DNA of 64,000 nucleotides from Prevotella sp. E2-28 (GTDB taxonomy: Bacteria; Bacteroidota; Bacteroidia; Bacteroidales; Bacteroidaceae). Shown piece after piece: positions 26,332 to 33,655 of the stretch. The stretch lies in contig NZ_CP091788.1 in NCBI RefSeq assembly GCF_022024055.1, positions 2,170,001-2,234,000 on the forward strand, written 5' to 3'. The translations under genes were made by a program, and so were the position numbers. The notes under the pieces are model-generated. The model was not told where the DNA came from. It saw nothing but the letters and a program-made list of their open reading frames with translations, and searched no databases. The first letter of the stretch is position 1, and the number at the start of each line of letters is the position of its first letter.

Positions 26332-26778
26332 TTACTTGTTTAATATCCTCTCCAACAGATTCCTGTGGCACAATGCGTAAATCTCCTTATCCATAGCCTG
26401 AATAGTATTACTACTCTCGGAAAGACTCTCACGAAGCTTTTCAATCTCCTCTTCAAGCTGCACTTTGTACTTCGAGAGGGCTTTATTCTCGATGCGCAGA
26501 CTGTTCATATCTGCGTTCCTACATTCTTTGATGTCGTTATACAGCAACTGAATGAGGCTGTCGGCCATCCCGCCACACTGAACGAGGATAGCGGGGTCTT
26601 TCTTCGACTTAATCATTGTGTGGAAGTTCATCATTGCCTGACGCAATACGATATTCTCGCGCACAACCTCAGAGACATTACCCAGTTGGGCCACAATCTC
26701 GTTCAGGGCACGATTCTTCTCTTCCAATTCTCTGTACGCCGTTAATGACGGACACCATCTTTTCTTGTTCTCTTCCAT
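26332..26778 (-). CDS. coiled-coil protein
   Basis: A 148-residue protein, mostly predicted coiled coil (ELEEKNRALNEIVAQLGN at residues 17-34, and residues 95-130 rich in Leu/Glu/Lys heptads). No enzymatic motif. It is part of the leftward replication operon, 16 bases upstream of the MazG-like gene. Confidence 0.55.
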   Translation of the reverse strand: MEENKKRWCPSLTAYRELEEKNRALNEIVAQLGNVSEVVRENIVLRQAMMNFHTMIKSKKDPAILVQCGGMADSLIQLLYNDIKECRNADMNSLRIENKALSKYKVQLEEEIEKLRESLSESSNTIQAMDKEIYALCHRNLLERILNK

Positions 26779-26809
26779 GATTTACTTGTTTAAAGTTTAT
26801 AATTTATGT

Positions 26810-27352
26810 TCACACCTGCCTATTGATAATTAATTTTCCGTTTACTATGATATTCGGGAAATCACTCTCCCTGTCAACGTTAATTACAACCATATCCTTT
26901 AGCGGATTGACCAATCCATCGATGCAGCTTTGTGATGCCTGGGCAATAAGCCTGTTGATTTCCTCCTCAACGGCTCGTTTTCCAAAGAAACCGTACTGGC
27001 AATGCACTCTCGAAACATCATACTCGCTGATAATAGCCTTATGCTCCATCAGCAGAATCGTTCCGTCAGCACGGGAAGCATTCAACTTACTGATACAGTC
27101 AATGAAAGCACCTATTCTGGCCTCTTGTTGTTGACACAGAACACTGAGGTAGTCTTTCTTGTCTTTCTCGTACTTCACAAACCCACACTTGTCTGGCCCG
27201 ATGCACTCATAGACACGAATATACTTACGTGCAGCACCTAATAAGTGCTCACCAAGCCACCGCCTCAACAACGGCTTTACGTCTGGCCCATCTGCTATAC
27301 AGCCAAGAGTGTATAAGACAAACAGGATGAATATGACAGCGAATATCATCAT
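26810..27352 (-). CDS. membrane-anchored protein of unknown function
   Basis: A 180-residue protein with one N-terminal hydrophobic segment (MMIFAVIFILFVLYTLGCIA, residues 1-20) that acts as a signal anchor; the Cys at the end of the segment could also be a lipobox, though LGCIA is a weak match. The rest is soluble, with a C-terminal beta-like end (DFPNIIVNGKLIINRQV). It overlaps the next gene start by 4 bases. Confidence 0.55.
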   Translation of the reverse strand: MMIFAVIFILFVLYTLGCIADGPDVKPLLRRWLGEHLLGAARKYIRVYECIGPDKCGFVKYEKDKKDYLSVLCQQQEARIGAFIDCISKLNASRADGTILLMEHKAIISEYDVSRVHCQYGFFGKRAVEEEINRLIAQASQSCIDGLVNPLKDMVVINVDRESDFPNIIVNGKLIINRQV

Positions 27353-27570
27353 ATCAATGCACGCTTAACAGACTCGACCTGTCTCTGGCCTTTCGCAGTG
27401 AGACGACCGCCATTACCACACTCGGCAAGAACCTTCGTGCGTTTGTCAACGGTTATCCACTTGTAGCCATTCTTCAACTTCCTGTCTTCTTGCTTCTTGC
27501 ACTTCGCAAGAGCACGGCTACACTTCCTTTCCTCCTCCAACTCTTCTATGATACATCCAAGTTTCTTCAT
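27349..27570 (-). CDS. small basic protein
   Basis: A 73-residue Lys/Arg-rich protein; ATG at 27570 lies 1 base after the preceding stop, so coupling is likely (a TTG at 27588 would give six more residues). The C-terminal half, KWITVDKRTKVLAECG then RLTAKGQRQVESV, resembles a small winged or ribbon DNA-binding domain, but I cannot name a family. Confidence 0.5.
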   Translation of the reverse strand: MKKLGCIIEELEEERKCSRALAKCKKQEDRKLKNGYKWITVDKRTKVLAECGNGGRLTAKGQRQVESVKRALI

Positions 27571-27571
27571 A

Positions 27572-28153
27572 TCACTTCCCTTCTTCAATCTTCTTTGTAT
27601 TCTCTCCCCAGTTACTGCTCTCCTTACGCTTACGCATGATAGACTTCGACTTGCTGCACATCATCTGGTACATGTCGTCACACTTGTTGGCCCACACTTG
27701 GTCTTTCATATAGTCGCCGTTCTCCTGTAAGTACTGCAACTTCTGCCTTGCAAGGCCCAGCGTCTGCTTCAAGTCATCGAAAGACGTTATGTCTGTGTCT
27801 TTATGCGTCTTATGAAGAGCGTCATTGGCATCAATAACGGCACTCTCGATAATGTCGCAGCACATAAATACCACCAGCAGCTTCTCCATCATTTCATCCT
27901 TGTCACTCGCAGGGATGGACGCGCACTCCTTATCAAGCATACCGACTTCCTTCTCTGCCTTACTCATGTTTTCTCCAAGGAAAATCAGCCATAGGTTTTC
28001 AATGTCTTGAGATACTTTCAGGGCCTTGGCTAAATTGCCTGTACGACGGGCTTCATTTACGGCAACGCGCAAAAGCCTGATGTCATTCCTTGACTCAAAA
28101 CGCTGATGCAAGGAGACCATTATATCACTTGGTATGTTACTCGCATTCATCAT
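27572..28153 (-). CDS. helical protein of unknown function
   Basis: A 193-residue all-helical protein beginning MMNASNIPSDIMVSLHQRFE, with a Met/Glu-rich middle and a basic end (SKSIMRKRKESSNWG). It overlaps the upstream gene by 1 base (shared A of stop and start). No motif recognised. Confidence 0.55.
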   Translation of the reverse strand: MMNASNIPSDIMVSLHQRFESRNDIRLLRVAVNEARRTGNLAKALKVSQDIENLWLIFLGENMSKAEKEVGMLDKECASIPASDKDEMMEKLLVVFMCCDIIESAVIDANDALHKTHKDTDITSFDDLKQTLGLARQKLQYLQENGDYMKDQVWANKCDDMYQMMCSKSKSIMRKRKESSNWGENTKKIEEGK

Positions 28154-28341
28154 CAGTCAAACAAGCCTAACTGTACAACTTCAACTCTTGGGTAAAGGTG
28201 CGTACGCTTCGAAGCCTTCGTCTTCAAATAGTCAGACTTCATCTTGTCGACAACTTCCTTACTCCATCCAGACAGGGAAATACGCTCTCTTACCCTCGTT
28301 AACTTGTTGATCCCCGTTACGCAGAACAAAGGTTTCATCAT
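28153..28341 (-). CDS. small protein ending in a sliding-clamp-binding-like motif
   Basis: A 62-residue basic protein. Residues 12-40 (NKLTRVRERISLSGWSKEVV) are helical and the very C-terminus is VVQLGLFD. QLGLF fits the beta-clamp-binding consensus QL[SDG]LF that replication proteins carry in flexible tails. It lies between DUF4494 and the helical protein with 1-4 base overlaps. Recruitment of, or interference with, the host clamp is inferred. Confidence 0.55.
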   Translation of the reverse strand: MMKPLFCVTGINKLTRVRERISLSGWSKEVVDKMKSDYLKTKASKRTHLYPRVEVVQLGLFD

Positions 28342-28790
28342 TTACTGCTATTATGTGTGAATACATCAACGTACTTCGTCTCTTCGACTTTCTCGATAAC
28401 GTAGTCAATCATCGTCTTACCCATTACTTCGTCGATACTCTTCATGGCATCATTGACACTACAGCCCTGCACCAAGTAATGAACACGGCTCTTCTTCTCT
28501 TTGTCCGTCTTCTCGTCAAGCACAATAAAGGCAAGACGGGCAATATACCAAGTATCATCCGTATCTTTGTCGCTAACGAAGATTTCCCTGAACTTACAGG
28601 GATTAATATTGTCTACGCCAAACTCGCCAGACACATAAGACGCCATTTCCTCCGTAATCTTAGTCTCTGCTTCGCCAAAAGTGATGGCATCTACGACGTA
28701 CTTCTCGCTCACCTTCTTCTGTGAGCCGTCTTCCATCACTTTTTCCAAAGTGATAATACATTCCTTAAATGTTCCAGAAACGGTTTTCAT
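28338..28790 (-). CDS. DUF4494 family protein (phage copy)
   Basis: A 150-residue protein that begins with a beta-rich N-terminus (KTVSGTFKECIITLEKVMED) and shows VSEKYVVDAITFGEAETKI, EEMASYVSGEF, VLDEKTDKEKKSRVHYLVQG and GKTMIDYVIEKVEETKYVDV. The same blocks in the same order occur in the host protein at 52771-53262, so the two are homologues. DUF4494 proteins are nearly restricted to Bacteroidetes and have no known function. It is the first gene of the leftward operon, next to the control region. Confidence 0.75.
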   Translation of the reverse strand: MKTVSGTFKECIITLEKVMEDGSQKKVSEKYVVDAITFGEAETKITEEMASYVSGEFGVDNINPCKFREIFVSDKDTDDTWYIARLAFIVLDEKTDKEKKSRVHYLVQGCSVNDAMKSIDEVMGKTMIDYVIEKVEETKYVDVFTHNSSK

Positions 28791-29649
28791 ACCTCCAAAT
28801 CAGGAAGCTGCCCAAATAAGTCGCACAAGATACAACATGTATGATAATAACAAGCATTTTCGGCCGAAAAAATATCGTTCATGCCTGAAACACCGATAAA
28901 CACAGGCGTTCTGAGAGGTTATGTAACGATATAACGATAATTTCAGACCTATATATACACGTATGTATCTGATTACCTTATCAAGAGTTTACCAAAACCT
29001 CTGCAAAGATACAACTTTTTATTCATATCATACATACTATTACCAAAAACCTTTTATTTATTAGCATTTTTTATATGTATGATACCTGTTTGGTAATACA
29101 TGTTACCATAAAATCATGTATGATAATATACATGTTAACACTCATTAACGGTAACCCAGAAAAATTGGTAAAAAAATTTTTAAGAGGTGACCATCGGCGG
29201 CTTGATGGGGTGAAAAAAGGGGGTTAGGGGGGGTATATGTGAGAGTAAAAGAACTTGACAAAATGCTAACTTGATGATTTTCAGCGTGTTAGCGTGTTAA
29301 CAAGCCTTAAATACCTATATTATACGGGGTAATACAGCCGCAAAATGTTAATTTTTTAGTTAAATGTAAAGATTTTTGACACCCCGAGCGCACGCCACCT
29401 TATTTAGAAATATTCTAAATACTCGTGAAACATTTCGCCCGTGAAACACCCTTATTTTGCCGACAAATACCTATTTTATATCGACGTTTGCACCTTTTTT
29501 GCCGACATAAACCCTTATAAAGTTTCTTTTTTGTCGGTTTTTTGTAGTAATTTTGTAGGTACAAAAGGGGGCGGACATACAGAGAGCCGCCACAAGTAAA
29601 AATAATTGACAAAGGAAAAGCGAGCCGCCAAAGTAGGGCTGCAAAGATT
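28791..29649. promoter_or_regulatory. divergent control region, no gene
   Basis: About 860 bases without a convincing gene, AT-rich. It contains four copies of ATGTATGATA (28837-28846, 29026-29035 inverted, 29075-29084, 29116-29125), several TACCAAA words (near 28990, 29041 and, inverted, near 29091 and 29165), a G-rich tract (29207-29233), and two TTTTGCCGACA words (about 29456 and 29496). Candidate -7 boxes are TATCTTTG (29011-29004, leftward, for the DUF4494 operon) and TAATTTTG (29548-29555, rightward, about 95 bases before the 29650 gene). The spaced words look like repressor operators of the lysogeny switch. Confidence 0.55.
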
Positions 29650-30105
29650 ATGACAAATTCAACAAGTGAGAAATCCACAAATGTATGGAAAGAAAGAAAG
29701 AATGACGTTGCGGGTATTAGAGCGTTTATTGTTAGCGACCTGGCAAACGCTGCTTTCGAGATTTTTCAAAAGCGCGCTAAACTGACAGAAGAAGAAATGA
29801 ATGAGTTTCGAACCATCACGAAAGACGCCACAATTGTATTTACGCAACCCTCAGAAGAGACACTAAAGGCAGACTCTGCAAGTGAAAATCCACGTTTCAC
29901 AAAAGGCCGTGCATTTGGCTCTATTCAGTGGTACAAGAAGTCACAAGTAGTAGAAACTGCATTAAACGTTGTTAGCTCTTATTCCTCATATCTCTCATAC
30001 ATGGAGACAAAGGAAAATCAAGCAGAGAGAGACGAAAAGAAGTTGGCCGCCGCCGCTGCTCTTCTAGGTGTAGATTTGGAGACGCTAAAGGCTCTGAAGA
30101 AATAA
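29650..30105 (+). CDS. early phage protein of unknown function
   Basis: A 151-residue protein, first gene of the rightward early block. It is helical and charged (KTNVWKERKNDVAGI-like start, residues 20-55 helical), with FTKGRAFGSIQWYKKSQVVE in the middle and an Ala/Lys-rich end. It ends before a strong intrinsic terminator-like hairpin, so it may be expressed alone, perhaps as a regulator. No HTH is evident. Confidence 0.55.
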   Translation: MTNSTSEKSTNVWKERKNDVAGIRAFIVSDLANAAFEIFQKRAKLTEEEMNEFRTITKDATIVFTQPSEETLKADSASENPRFTKGRAFGSIQWYKKSQVVETALNVVSSYSSYLSYMETKENQAERDEKKLAAAAALLGVDLETLKALKK

Positions 30106-30131
30106 GAGAGAGAACACACAACACGAAAAAC

Positions 30132-30161
30132 GGGAGGGAGTTTAAAAACTCTCTCTCTTTT
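30132..30161 (+). terminator. intrinsic terminator
   Basis: GAGTTT-aa-AAACTC extended by outer GGAG/CTCTC pairing, followed by TTTT. It lies 27 bases after the stop of the 29650 gene. Confidence 0.6.
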
Positions 30162-30297
30162 GTTATTACCATTTTTTAAAATATCCTCACTGATGAGTCT
30201 TTGAAAATTAAGACGAAACACGAATTGTGTCTGAGGAAACTCACGGAGAACGACTCTACCGAACGAGTGAGCCGAACAATTTAAACGAACGAACGAA

Positions 30298-30504
30298 ATG
30301 AACAAAAGCGAACGAATGAACAAGCAGAACGAACGAACAATTCGTTTTATGATTCTGCACCATCTGAACGAGGCGATTATCTGCCTCAATTATCTCAGAG
30401 TATTCGAGAGAGACGACGATTCAGTAATGGCGAATGATTTCCGCAGACTGACGAACGAGCACAAGGATGCTGCGAATTATTGGAGAAACAAGTTGAACAA
30501 TTAA
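30298..30504 (+). CDS. small helical protein, paralogue of the next gene
   Basis: A 68-residue protein with a basic start (MNKSERMNKQNERTIRF). The C-terminal part FRRLTNEHKDAANYWRNKL matches the C-terminal half of the 30516 product (pattern HxxxAxxWR). The start lies in a run of GAACGAAC words. Function unknown. Confidence 0.5.
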   Translation: MNKSERMNKQNERTIRFMILHHLNEAIICLNYLRVFERDDDSVMANDFRRLTNEHKDAANYWRNKLNN

Positions 30505-30515
30505 ACTGAGCGATT

Positions 30516-30731
30516 ATGCTATACCTAGTAAGAGAGCGTTTTGCGAAATGCGCACAGAGACATTTGGACAAATCTGGCGAAATGGTAGACCTTGCCGCAA
30601 AGAACAGAAGCAACGATAAATGGTACTTCTACATGAAGATGGCAGACCAACATATAGAAATGGCTAGATTCTGGAGGATGGCAGCGAACAATCTGCACTA
30701 CAAGCCTGGAACCTGGGCTTATACATTCTGA
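30516..30731 (+). CDS. small helical protein
   Basis: A 71-residue basic, helical protein (MLYLVRERFAKCAQRHLDKS) with YMKMADQHIEMARFWRMAAN at residues 41-60, resembling the end of the previous protein. The two genes are 11 bases apart. Possibly a tandem duplication that diverged; role unknown. Confidence 0.5.
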   Translation: MLYLVRERFAKCAQRHLDKSGEMVDLAAKNRSNDKWYFYMKMADQHIEMARFWRMAANNLHYKPGTWAYTF

Positions 30732-30766
30732 AACACAGAGCACGGCGGGAGATTTCTCCCGTTGTA

Positions 30767-30985
30767 ATGTGGCTCACCAATGGTGAACGGTTGCAAGCCC
30801 GTATTCGACAACACATTGCAGAGCGGTTAGAGCGTATGAGGAGACGTGAGAGCCTCAGCCGTCACGCAGGAGTGCTGAATGTACGTGTACATTCGTGGGC
30901 ATATCCGAGCAGTAGCCCGAACGGGGAACAGCCGAACGGGAATTGGTGTGCGACACGTCTACGCCCCCATCTGCACAGAGAATAA
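30767..30985 (+). CDS. doubtful Arg-rich ORF
   Basis: A 72-codon frame starting at ATG 30767 after the hairpin CGGGAG-attt-CTCCCG. The product is Arg-rich (MWLTNGERLQARIRQHIAER) with low-complexity Pro/Asn/Ser near the end. Hairpin plus ATG imitates the other early genes, but the composition is odd and it may be decayed. Confidence 0.25.
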   Translation: MWLTNGERLQARIRQHIAERLERMRRRESLSRHAGVLNVRVHSWAYPSSSPNGEQPNGNWCATRLRPHLHRE

Positions 30986-31429
30986 TAAATCATATTCTTT
31001 TAATCGTCTGCCGTCCGAGAGTACGAGATACTAGAGCGAACGACAGACGAACGGCTTGGCTACTTGGCTGTGTGGTGCATCGACGGATGCAGTACGATAA
31101 GTACGGTGGTTCCCCACGAAAGTACGACAATTCATTTAATCACTTTAGTAAATTGTCGGGCAAATTTATTGCGGCACGAAAGATATTACGGGTGCGAGAC
31201 CCATAGAATAAAGAATTGGTTTGGCAGTACGATTCATAAAACTGCCATCCCGACTTGTAAGGTAAAGAGGCTTGCGCGTGAGCGTAGGAAATCTGGCGGC
31301 ATTTGACGATTTGCCGTGTATCTCTCTGAATGAGTACGATAAAGAAGATATAGAGGGATGCCCTGTTGGGAGAGACTACGGAAGAGAGTACGATAACACG
31401 TCTCTCTTCTACAATTCAACCATCTTGAG

Positions 31430-31528
31430 AGTACGATTAACCCCACCGTCGCAGGTGAATCATTTGCGGCTGTGGGGTTTCTGTACATCTTGAAAATAAG
31501 TACGATTAACCAACTAAACGATAGAGAC
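31430..31528 (+). repeat. intergenic hairpin unit, variant (copy 1)
   Basis: AGTACGATTAACCCCAC at 31430, arms CCCCAC/GTGGGG around 31441-31477, then AGTACGATTAACCAACTAAA at 31499-31518 and ATG at 31529. It carries AGTACGA instead of the AGTCTC of the other copies. Confidence 0.5.
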
Positions 31529-31759
31529 ATGGAAAAAGAATTGAGACTGATTGCAGGCATCATCCTGCATCCTGTGAAAGTGTTATGTCACAAATTTTAC
31601 AGAAAATCTGACGAGTACGCAATTCGCAGTACGATTAAAGCGAATTGGGAGCACAAGAACTGGGAGAGGATGCACAATTTTAGTGGTGTTAATTTCCCGA
31701 ATTGCAGTGCATACACAAAATCACCCCTCTATGATGACATTTATCATGGAGCGTTCTAA
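31529..31759 (+). CDS. small early protein, unknown
   Basis: A 76-residue basic protein (MEKELRLIAGIILHPVKVLC), with an N-terminal hydrophobic patch too short for a clear membrane segment, and aromatic/Asn-rich C-terminus ending YDDIYHGAF. ATG at 31529 is preferred over an upstream start at 31472 because it follows the conserved leader. The stop is the first base group of a hairpin unit. Confidence 0.5.
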   Translation: MEKELRLIAGIILHPVKVLCHKFYRKSDEYAIRSTIKANWEHKNWERMHNFSGVNFPNCSAYTKSPLYDDIYHGAF

Positions 31760-31809
31760 TCTCTTGCAGTCTTGAACGACTGCACTATTAACCAATTAAA
31801 ACGTAAGAT
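31757..31809 (+). repeat. intergenic hairpin unit (copy 2)
   Basis: TAATCTCT from the stop codon, stem TGCAGTC (31765-31771)/GACTGCA (31778-31784), loop TTGAAC, then TTAACCAATTAAAA (31788-31801) and ATG 31810. Confidence 0.8.
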
Positions 31810-31998
31810 ATGAAAACTTTAAAAGAACTTTTATTCCTTGTGTTTGTTACAGTCGTATCGTTTCTGATTTGTGCAGCAATTGCACTCGTTGTAATTTATA
31901 TCACAAACAAAGTTGATTGGTTTATACCAATCACGTTTTTCGGTACGCTTATTCTGTGCAACATTTTCGGAGCGTTTGGAAATCGTTCGCTCTTTTAG
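31810..31998 (+). CDS. small two-segment membrane protein
   Basis: A 62-residue protein with two hydrophobic segments, about residues 8-30 (LFLVFVTVVSFLICAAIALV) and 37-54, joined by a short NKVDWF loop. Both ends are polar. Unknown function; membrane micro-proteins of the early region often act in superinfection exclusion. Confidence 0.55.
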   Translation: MKTLKELLFLVFVTVVSFLICAAIALVVIYITNKVDWFIPITFFGTLILCNIFGAFGNRSLF

Positions 31999-32060
31999 TC
32001 TCTTGCTACGTTGCCATTTGGTGCGTAGTGCGATTTTTAACCAACTAAAAGTATTAAGAT
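31996..32060 (+). repeat. intergenic hairpin unit (copy 3)
   Basis: TAGTCTCTT from the stop, stem CTACG (32006-32010)/CGTAG (32024-32028), then TTAACCAACTAAAA (32037-32050) and ATG 32061. Confidence 0.75.
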
Positions 32061-32291
32061 ATGACAGTTTTTAAGTGCATTGTGACTCTGAAAAATGGTA
32101 GTCACACAATTAAGAGATTCAATCGTGACATTGTTGAGAAACTTGCCTACGCATTCAGATGCAAGCAGCGCGACCCGTGGTTGCGTGAACGTTATGCGAA
32201 TCTCTTTAAGTCCTTGGACTTGATTCCTCAATTGGTGACGAAACTTCTCTTCATCAATGAGTACACTGGTGAGCGATTAGAACTTGCCTAG
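32061..32291 (+). CDS. small basic protein, unknown
   Basis: A 76-residue basic protein starting MTVFKCIVTLKNGSHTIKRF, a short beta-hairpin-like N-terminus followed by helices (DIVEKLAYAFRCKQRD). No motif recognised; flanked on both sides by hairpin units. Confidence 0.5.
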   Translation: MTVFKCIVTLKNGSHTIKRFNRDIVEKLAYAFRCKQRDPWLRERYANLFKSLDLIPQLVTKLLFINEYTGERLELA

Positions 32292-32344
32292 TCTCTAACT
32301 CAGCGTAATTGCTGAGTACAAATTAACCCTTAAAACGAACGAAT
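32289..32344 (+). repeat. intergenic hairpin unit (copy 4)
   Basis: TAGTCTCTA from the stop, stem ACTCAGC (32298-32304)/GCTGAGT (32311-32317), loop GTAATT, then TTAACCCTTAAAA (32323-32335) and ATG 32345. Confidence 0.8.
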
Positions 32345-32698
32345 ATGAAACAGAGAATTTTAGATTTACTGAATGATGAAGTTTACGACATTTGCGATGC
32401 GTTCACCGCAGAAGAATTTGCGGGTGCTGTAATTTCGGTACTTAGCGGAATAACAGAACATTCAGAGAAAAGACCGATTGTTATTGGTCAGGTAGTCACG
32501 GTGCAACTTGGAAAGTATATTTTCAAGGTGTCAAACAAGCACAAAGGATTCGTTTCATGCTCAGATACGGAGAATGGATGTACGGGAACAAGTGAAACAA
32601 TGTATTTCCCTTATTATTACGACTCTGACGACCCTGATGCAGGGCTGAAAAATCTGATTGAAATGATGAACGAAGCATTCTATGCGTGTAACGAATAG
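32345..32698 (+). CDS. early phage protein, unknown
   Basis: A 117-residue acidic protein: helical N-terminus (MKQRILDLLNDEVYDICDAF), a beta-rich middle (RPIVIGQVVTVQLGKYIFKV) and an acidic Tyr-rich stretch (YFPYYYDSDDPDAG) near the end, similar in taste to the Tyr/Asp-rich tails of the large protein and peptidase downstream. Function unknown. Confidence 0.5.
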   Translation: MKQRILDLLNDEVYDICDAFTAEEFAGAVISVLSGITEHSEKRPIVIGQVVTVQLGKYIFKVSNKHKGFVSCSDTENGCTGTSETMYFPYYYDSDDPDAGLKNLIEMMNEAFYACNE

Positions 32699-32757
32699 TC
32701 TCTACTATCCCGCAGGATTGCGGGACAGACGATTTAACCAACTAAATTTAAAGAATT
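32696..32757 (+). repeat. intergenic hairpin unit (copy 5)
   Basis: TAGTCTCTAC from the stop, stem TCCCGC (32708-32713)/GCGGGA (32720-32725), loop AGGATT, then TTAACCAACTAAA (32734-32746) and ATG 32758. Confidence 0.8.
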
Positions 32758-32895
32758 ATGTTTGAGATTTTATTTGCAACACTGCCAGAGGTTATAGTAA
32801 TCTTGGCAGCATGGGAGTACGGAACTCCTGCCATTGCCGTTTCAGTAACGGCTGCTTGTATTCTTGCATCGTATCGACTTTACAAAACTCTTTAG
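32758..32895 (+). CDS. 45-residue hydrophobic micro-protein
   Basis: A short frame directly after a hairpin unit: MFEILFATLPEVIVILAAWE, then a second hydrophobic stretch (PAIAVSVTAACILASY). Probably one or two membrane segments. The upstream leader is identical in form to that of the other early genes, which supports translation. The next frame opens with GTG two bases after its stop. Confidence 0.5.
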   Translation: MFEILFATLPEVIVILAAWEYGTPAIAVSVTAACILASYRLYKTL

Positions 32896-32897
32896 TT

Positions 32898-33080
32898 GTG
32901 AAGTACGGAGAAGGAATACACCGAATCTGCAAAAAGGGCGGGTTCTGGTACGTTGGCAGATTTATCGGTTCTGATGAGAACAATGTTCCAATATATCAGC
33001 AAATCTCCAACCTCTATTGCTTCAAAGGTTGGGCGGAGAATTTCGCCCGCCGTATGAAGTTGAAGATTGAATTATCTTAG
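32898..33080 (+). CDS. small early protein with GTG start
   Basis: A 60-residue protein, proposed GTG start at 32898, two bases after the previous stop: VKYGEGIHRICKKGGFWYVG, then NVPIYQQISNLYCFKGW. The in-frame extension to 32811 overlaps the micro-protein in another frame and looks like shadow sequence. The compact beta-like sequence with Cys residues is unassigned. Confidence 0.45.
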   Translation: MKYGEGIHRICKKGGFWYVGRFIGSDENNVPIYQQISNLYCFKGWAENFARRMKLKIELS

Positions 33081-33160
33081 TCTCTTTGGCATGGGTGGGC
33101 GTTTTAGTTCGTTCGTTTAGCCCGCCTATGCTGCCTATTAACCAATTAAAACGAGTGAAT
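33078..33160 (+). repeat. intergenic hairpin unit (copy 6)
   Basis: TAGTCTCTT from the stop, a longer stem GCATgGGTGGGC / GCCCGCCtATGC (about 33089-33131) with a 19-base loop, then TTAACCAATTAAAA (33138-33151) and ATG 33161. Confidence 0.75.
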
Positions 33161-33613
33161 ATGGTCGATATTTTAATGAAATGGTCTCCTTCCGTGATAC
33201 ATTTCCGTGACGGAATGGAGTTTGAGTTATGCGTAAATGTTGCGGTTGTACGTTATCAGCCGAACATCAATCATTTCTTTTCCATAACATGTATGGAATA
33301 TCCGATAATCAACGGAAAGCGTGTGGACGGATGGGAAGCCGAACAACTTGACTGCTTTTGTCATGGTGGTTGCGACCACGACTACATCGGCAAATTCTTC
33401 CCCGAACTCATCCCGTATTTTGACTTACATCTGAAGAGTCGTTTCGGTGGCTCAGAACTGTTTGATAGCAGCGTGAAGAAAATCTCAGACCCATTCTACA
33501 CAGAAGAGGACAAGCAAATTATCTACAACGTTGAGCGGCGTGTGAATATACGAAAGTATCTCCACGCACGTGAATTGATTGAACTAATCCGTAGTAAGTC
33601 TCAGCAGCCTTAA
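33161..33613 (+). CDS. early phage protein, unknown
   Basis: A 150-residue protein (ATG 33161) with a beta-rich N-terminal half (WSPSVIHFRDGMEFELCVNV) and a middle QLDCFCHGGCDHDYIGKFFP holding three Cys and three His that may bind a metal. The C-terminal third is helical and basic. Its last residues (RSKSQQP) are encoded by the AGTCTC part and the first arm of the next hairpin unit: the stop lies in the hairpin loop instead of before it. Confidence 0.5.
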   Translation: MVDILMKWSPSVIHFRDGMEFELCVNVAVVRYQPNINHFFSITCMEYPIINGKRVDGWEAEQLDCFCHGGCDHDYIGKFFPELIPYFDLHLKSRFGGSELFDSSVKKISDPFYTEEDKQIIYNVERRVNIRKYLHARELIELIRSKSQQP

Positions 33614-33655
33614 ACGGCTGCACAATGTTTAACCAACTAAAAGAAAGGAAAGAAT
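33597..33655 (+). repeat. intergenic hairpin unit (copy 7), entered by the gene
   Basis: AGTCTC lies inside the 3' end of the preceding gene; stem GCAGCC (33604-33609)/GGCTGC (33616-33621), loop TTAAAC containing the stop; then TTAACCAACTAAAA (33629-33642) and ATG 33656. Confidence 0.75.

Larger units (their letters stand above)
30732..31528. other. gene-poor stretch with AGTACGA words and hairpins
   Basis: About 800 bases in which no frame is convincing. Candidates are an Arg-rich 72-codon frame (30767-30985) and a 39-codon ATG frame (31087-31206, starting MQYDKYGG). The stretch holds eight exact AGTACGA words (31020, 31091, 31121, 31226, 31333, 31387, 31430, 31499; a ninth at 31628 lies in the next gene) and several perfect hairpins (for example GCATC/GATGC just before 31091). 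The last words run into the usual TTAACC leader, so the stretch may be an array of intergenic units whose genes decayed. Confidence 0.5.

Noticed and set aside
29415..29678. 87-codon minus-strand frame in the control region
   Set aside because: It overlaps the start of the 29650 gene on the other strand and its basic, Cys-rich composition reflects the repeats beneath it.
31272..31493. 73-codon frame with TTG start (contains NEYDKEDIEG)
   Set aside because: Non-ATG start, no leader like the other early genes, and its Tyr-Asp pairs come from the AGTACGAT words; left as part of the gene-poor stretch.
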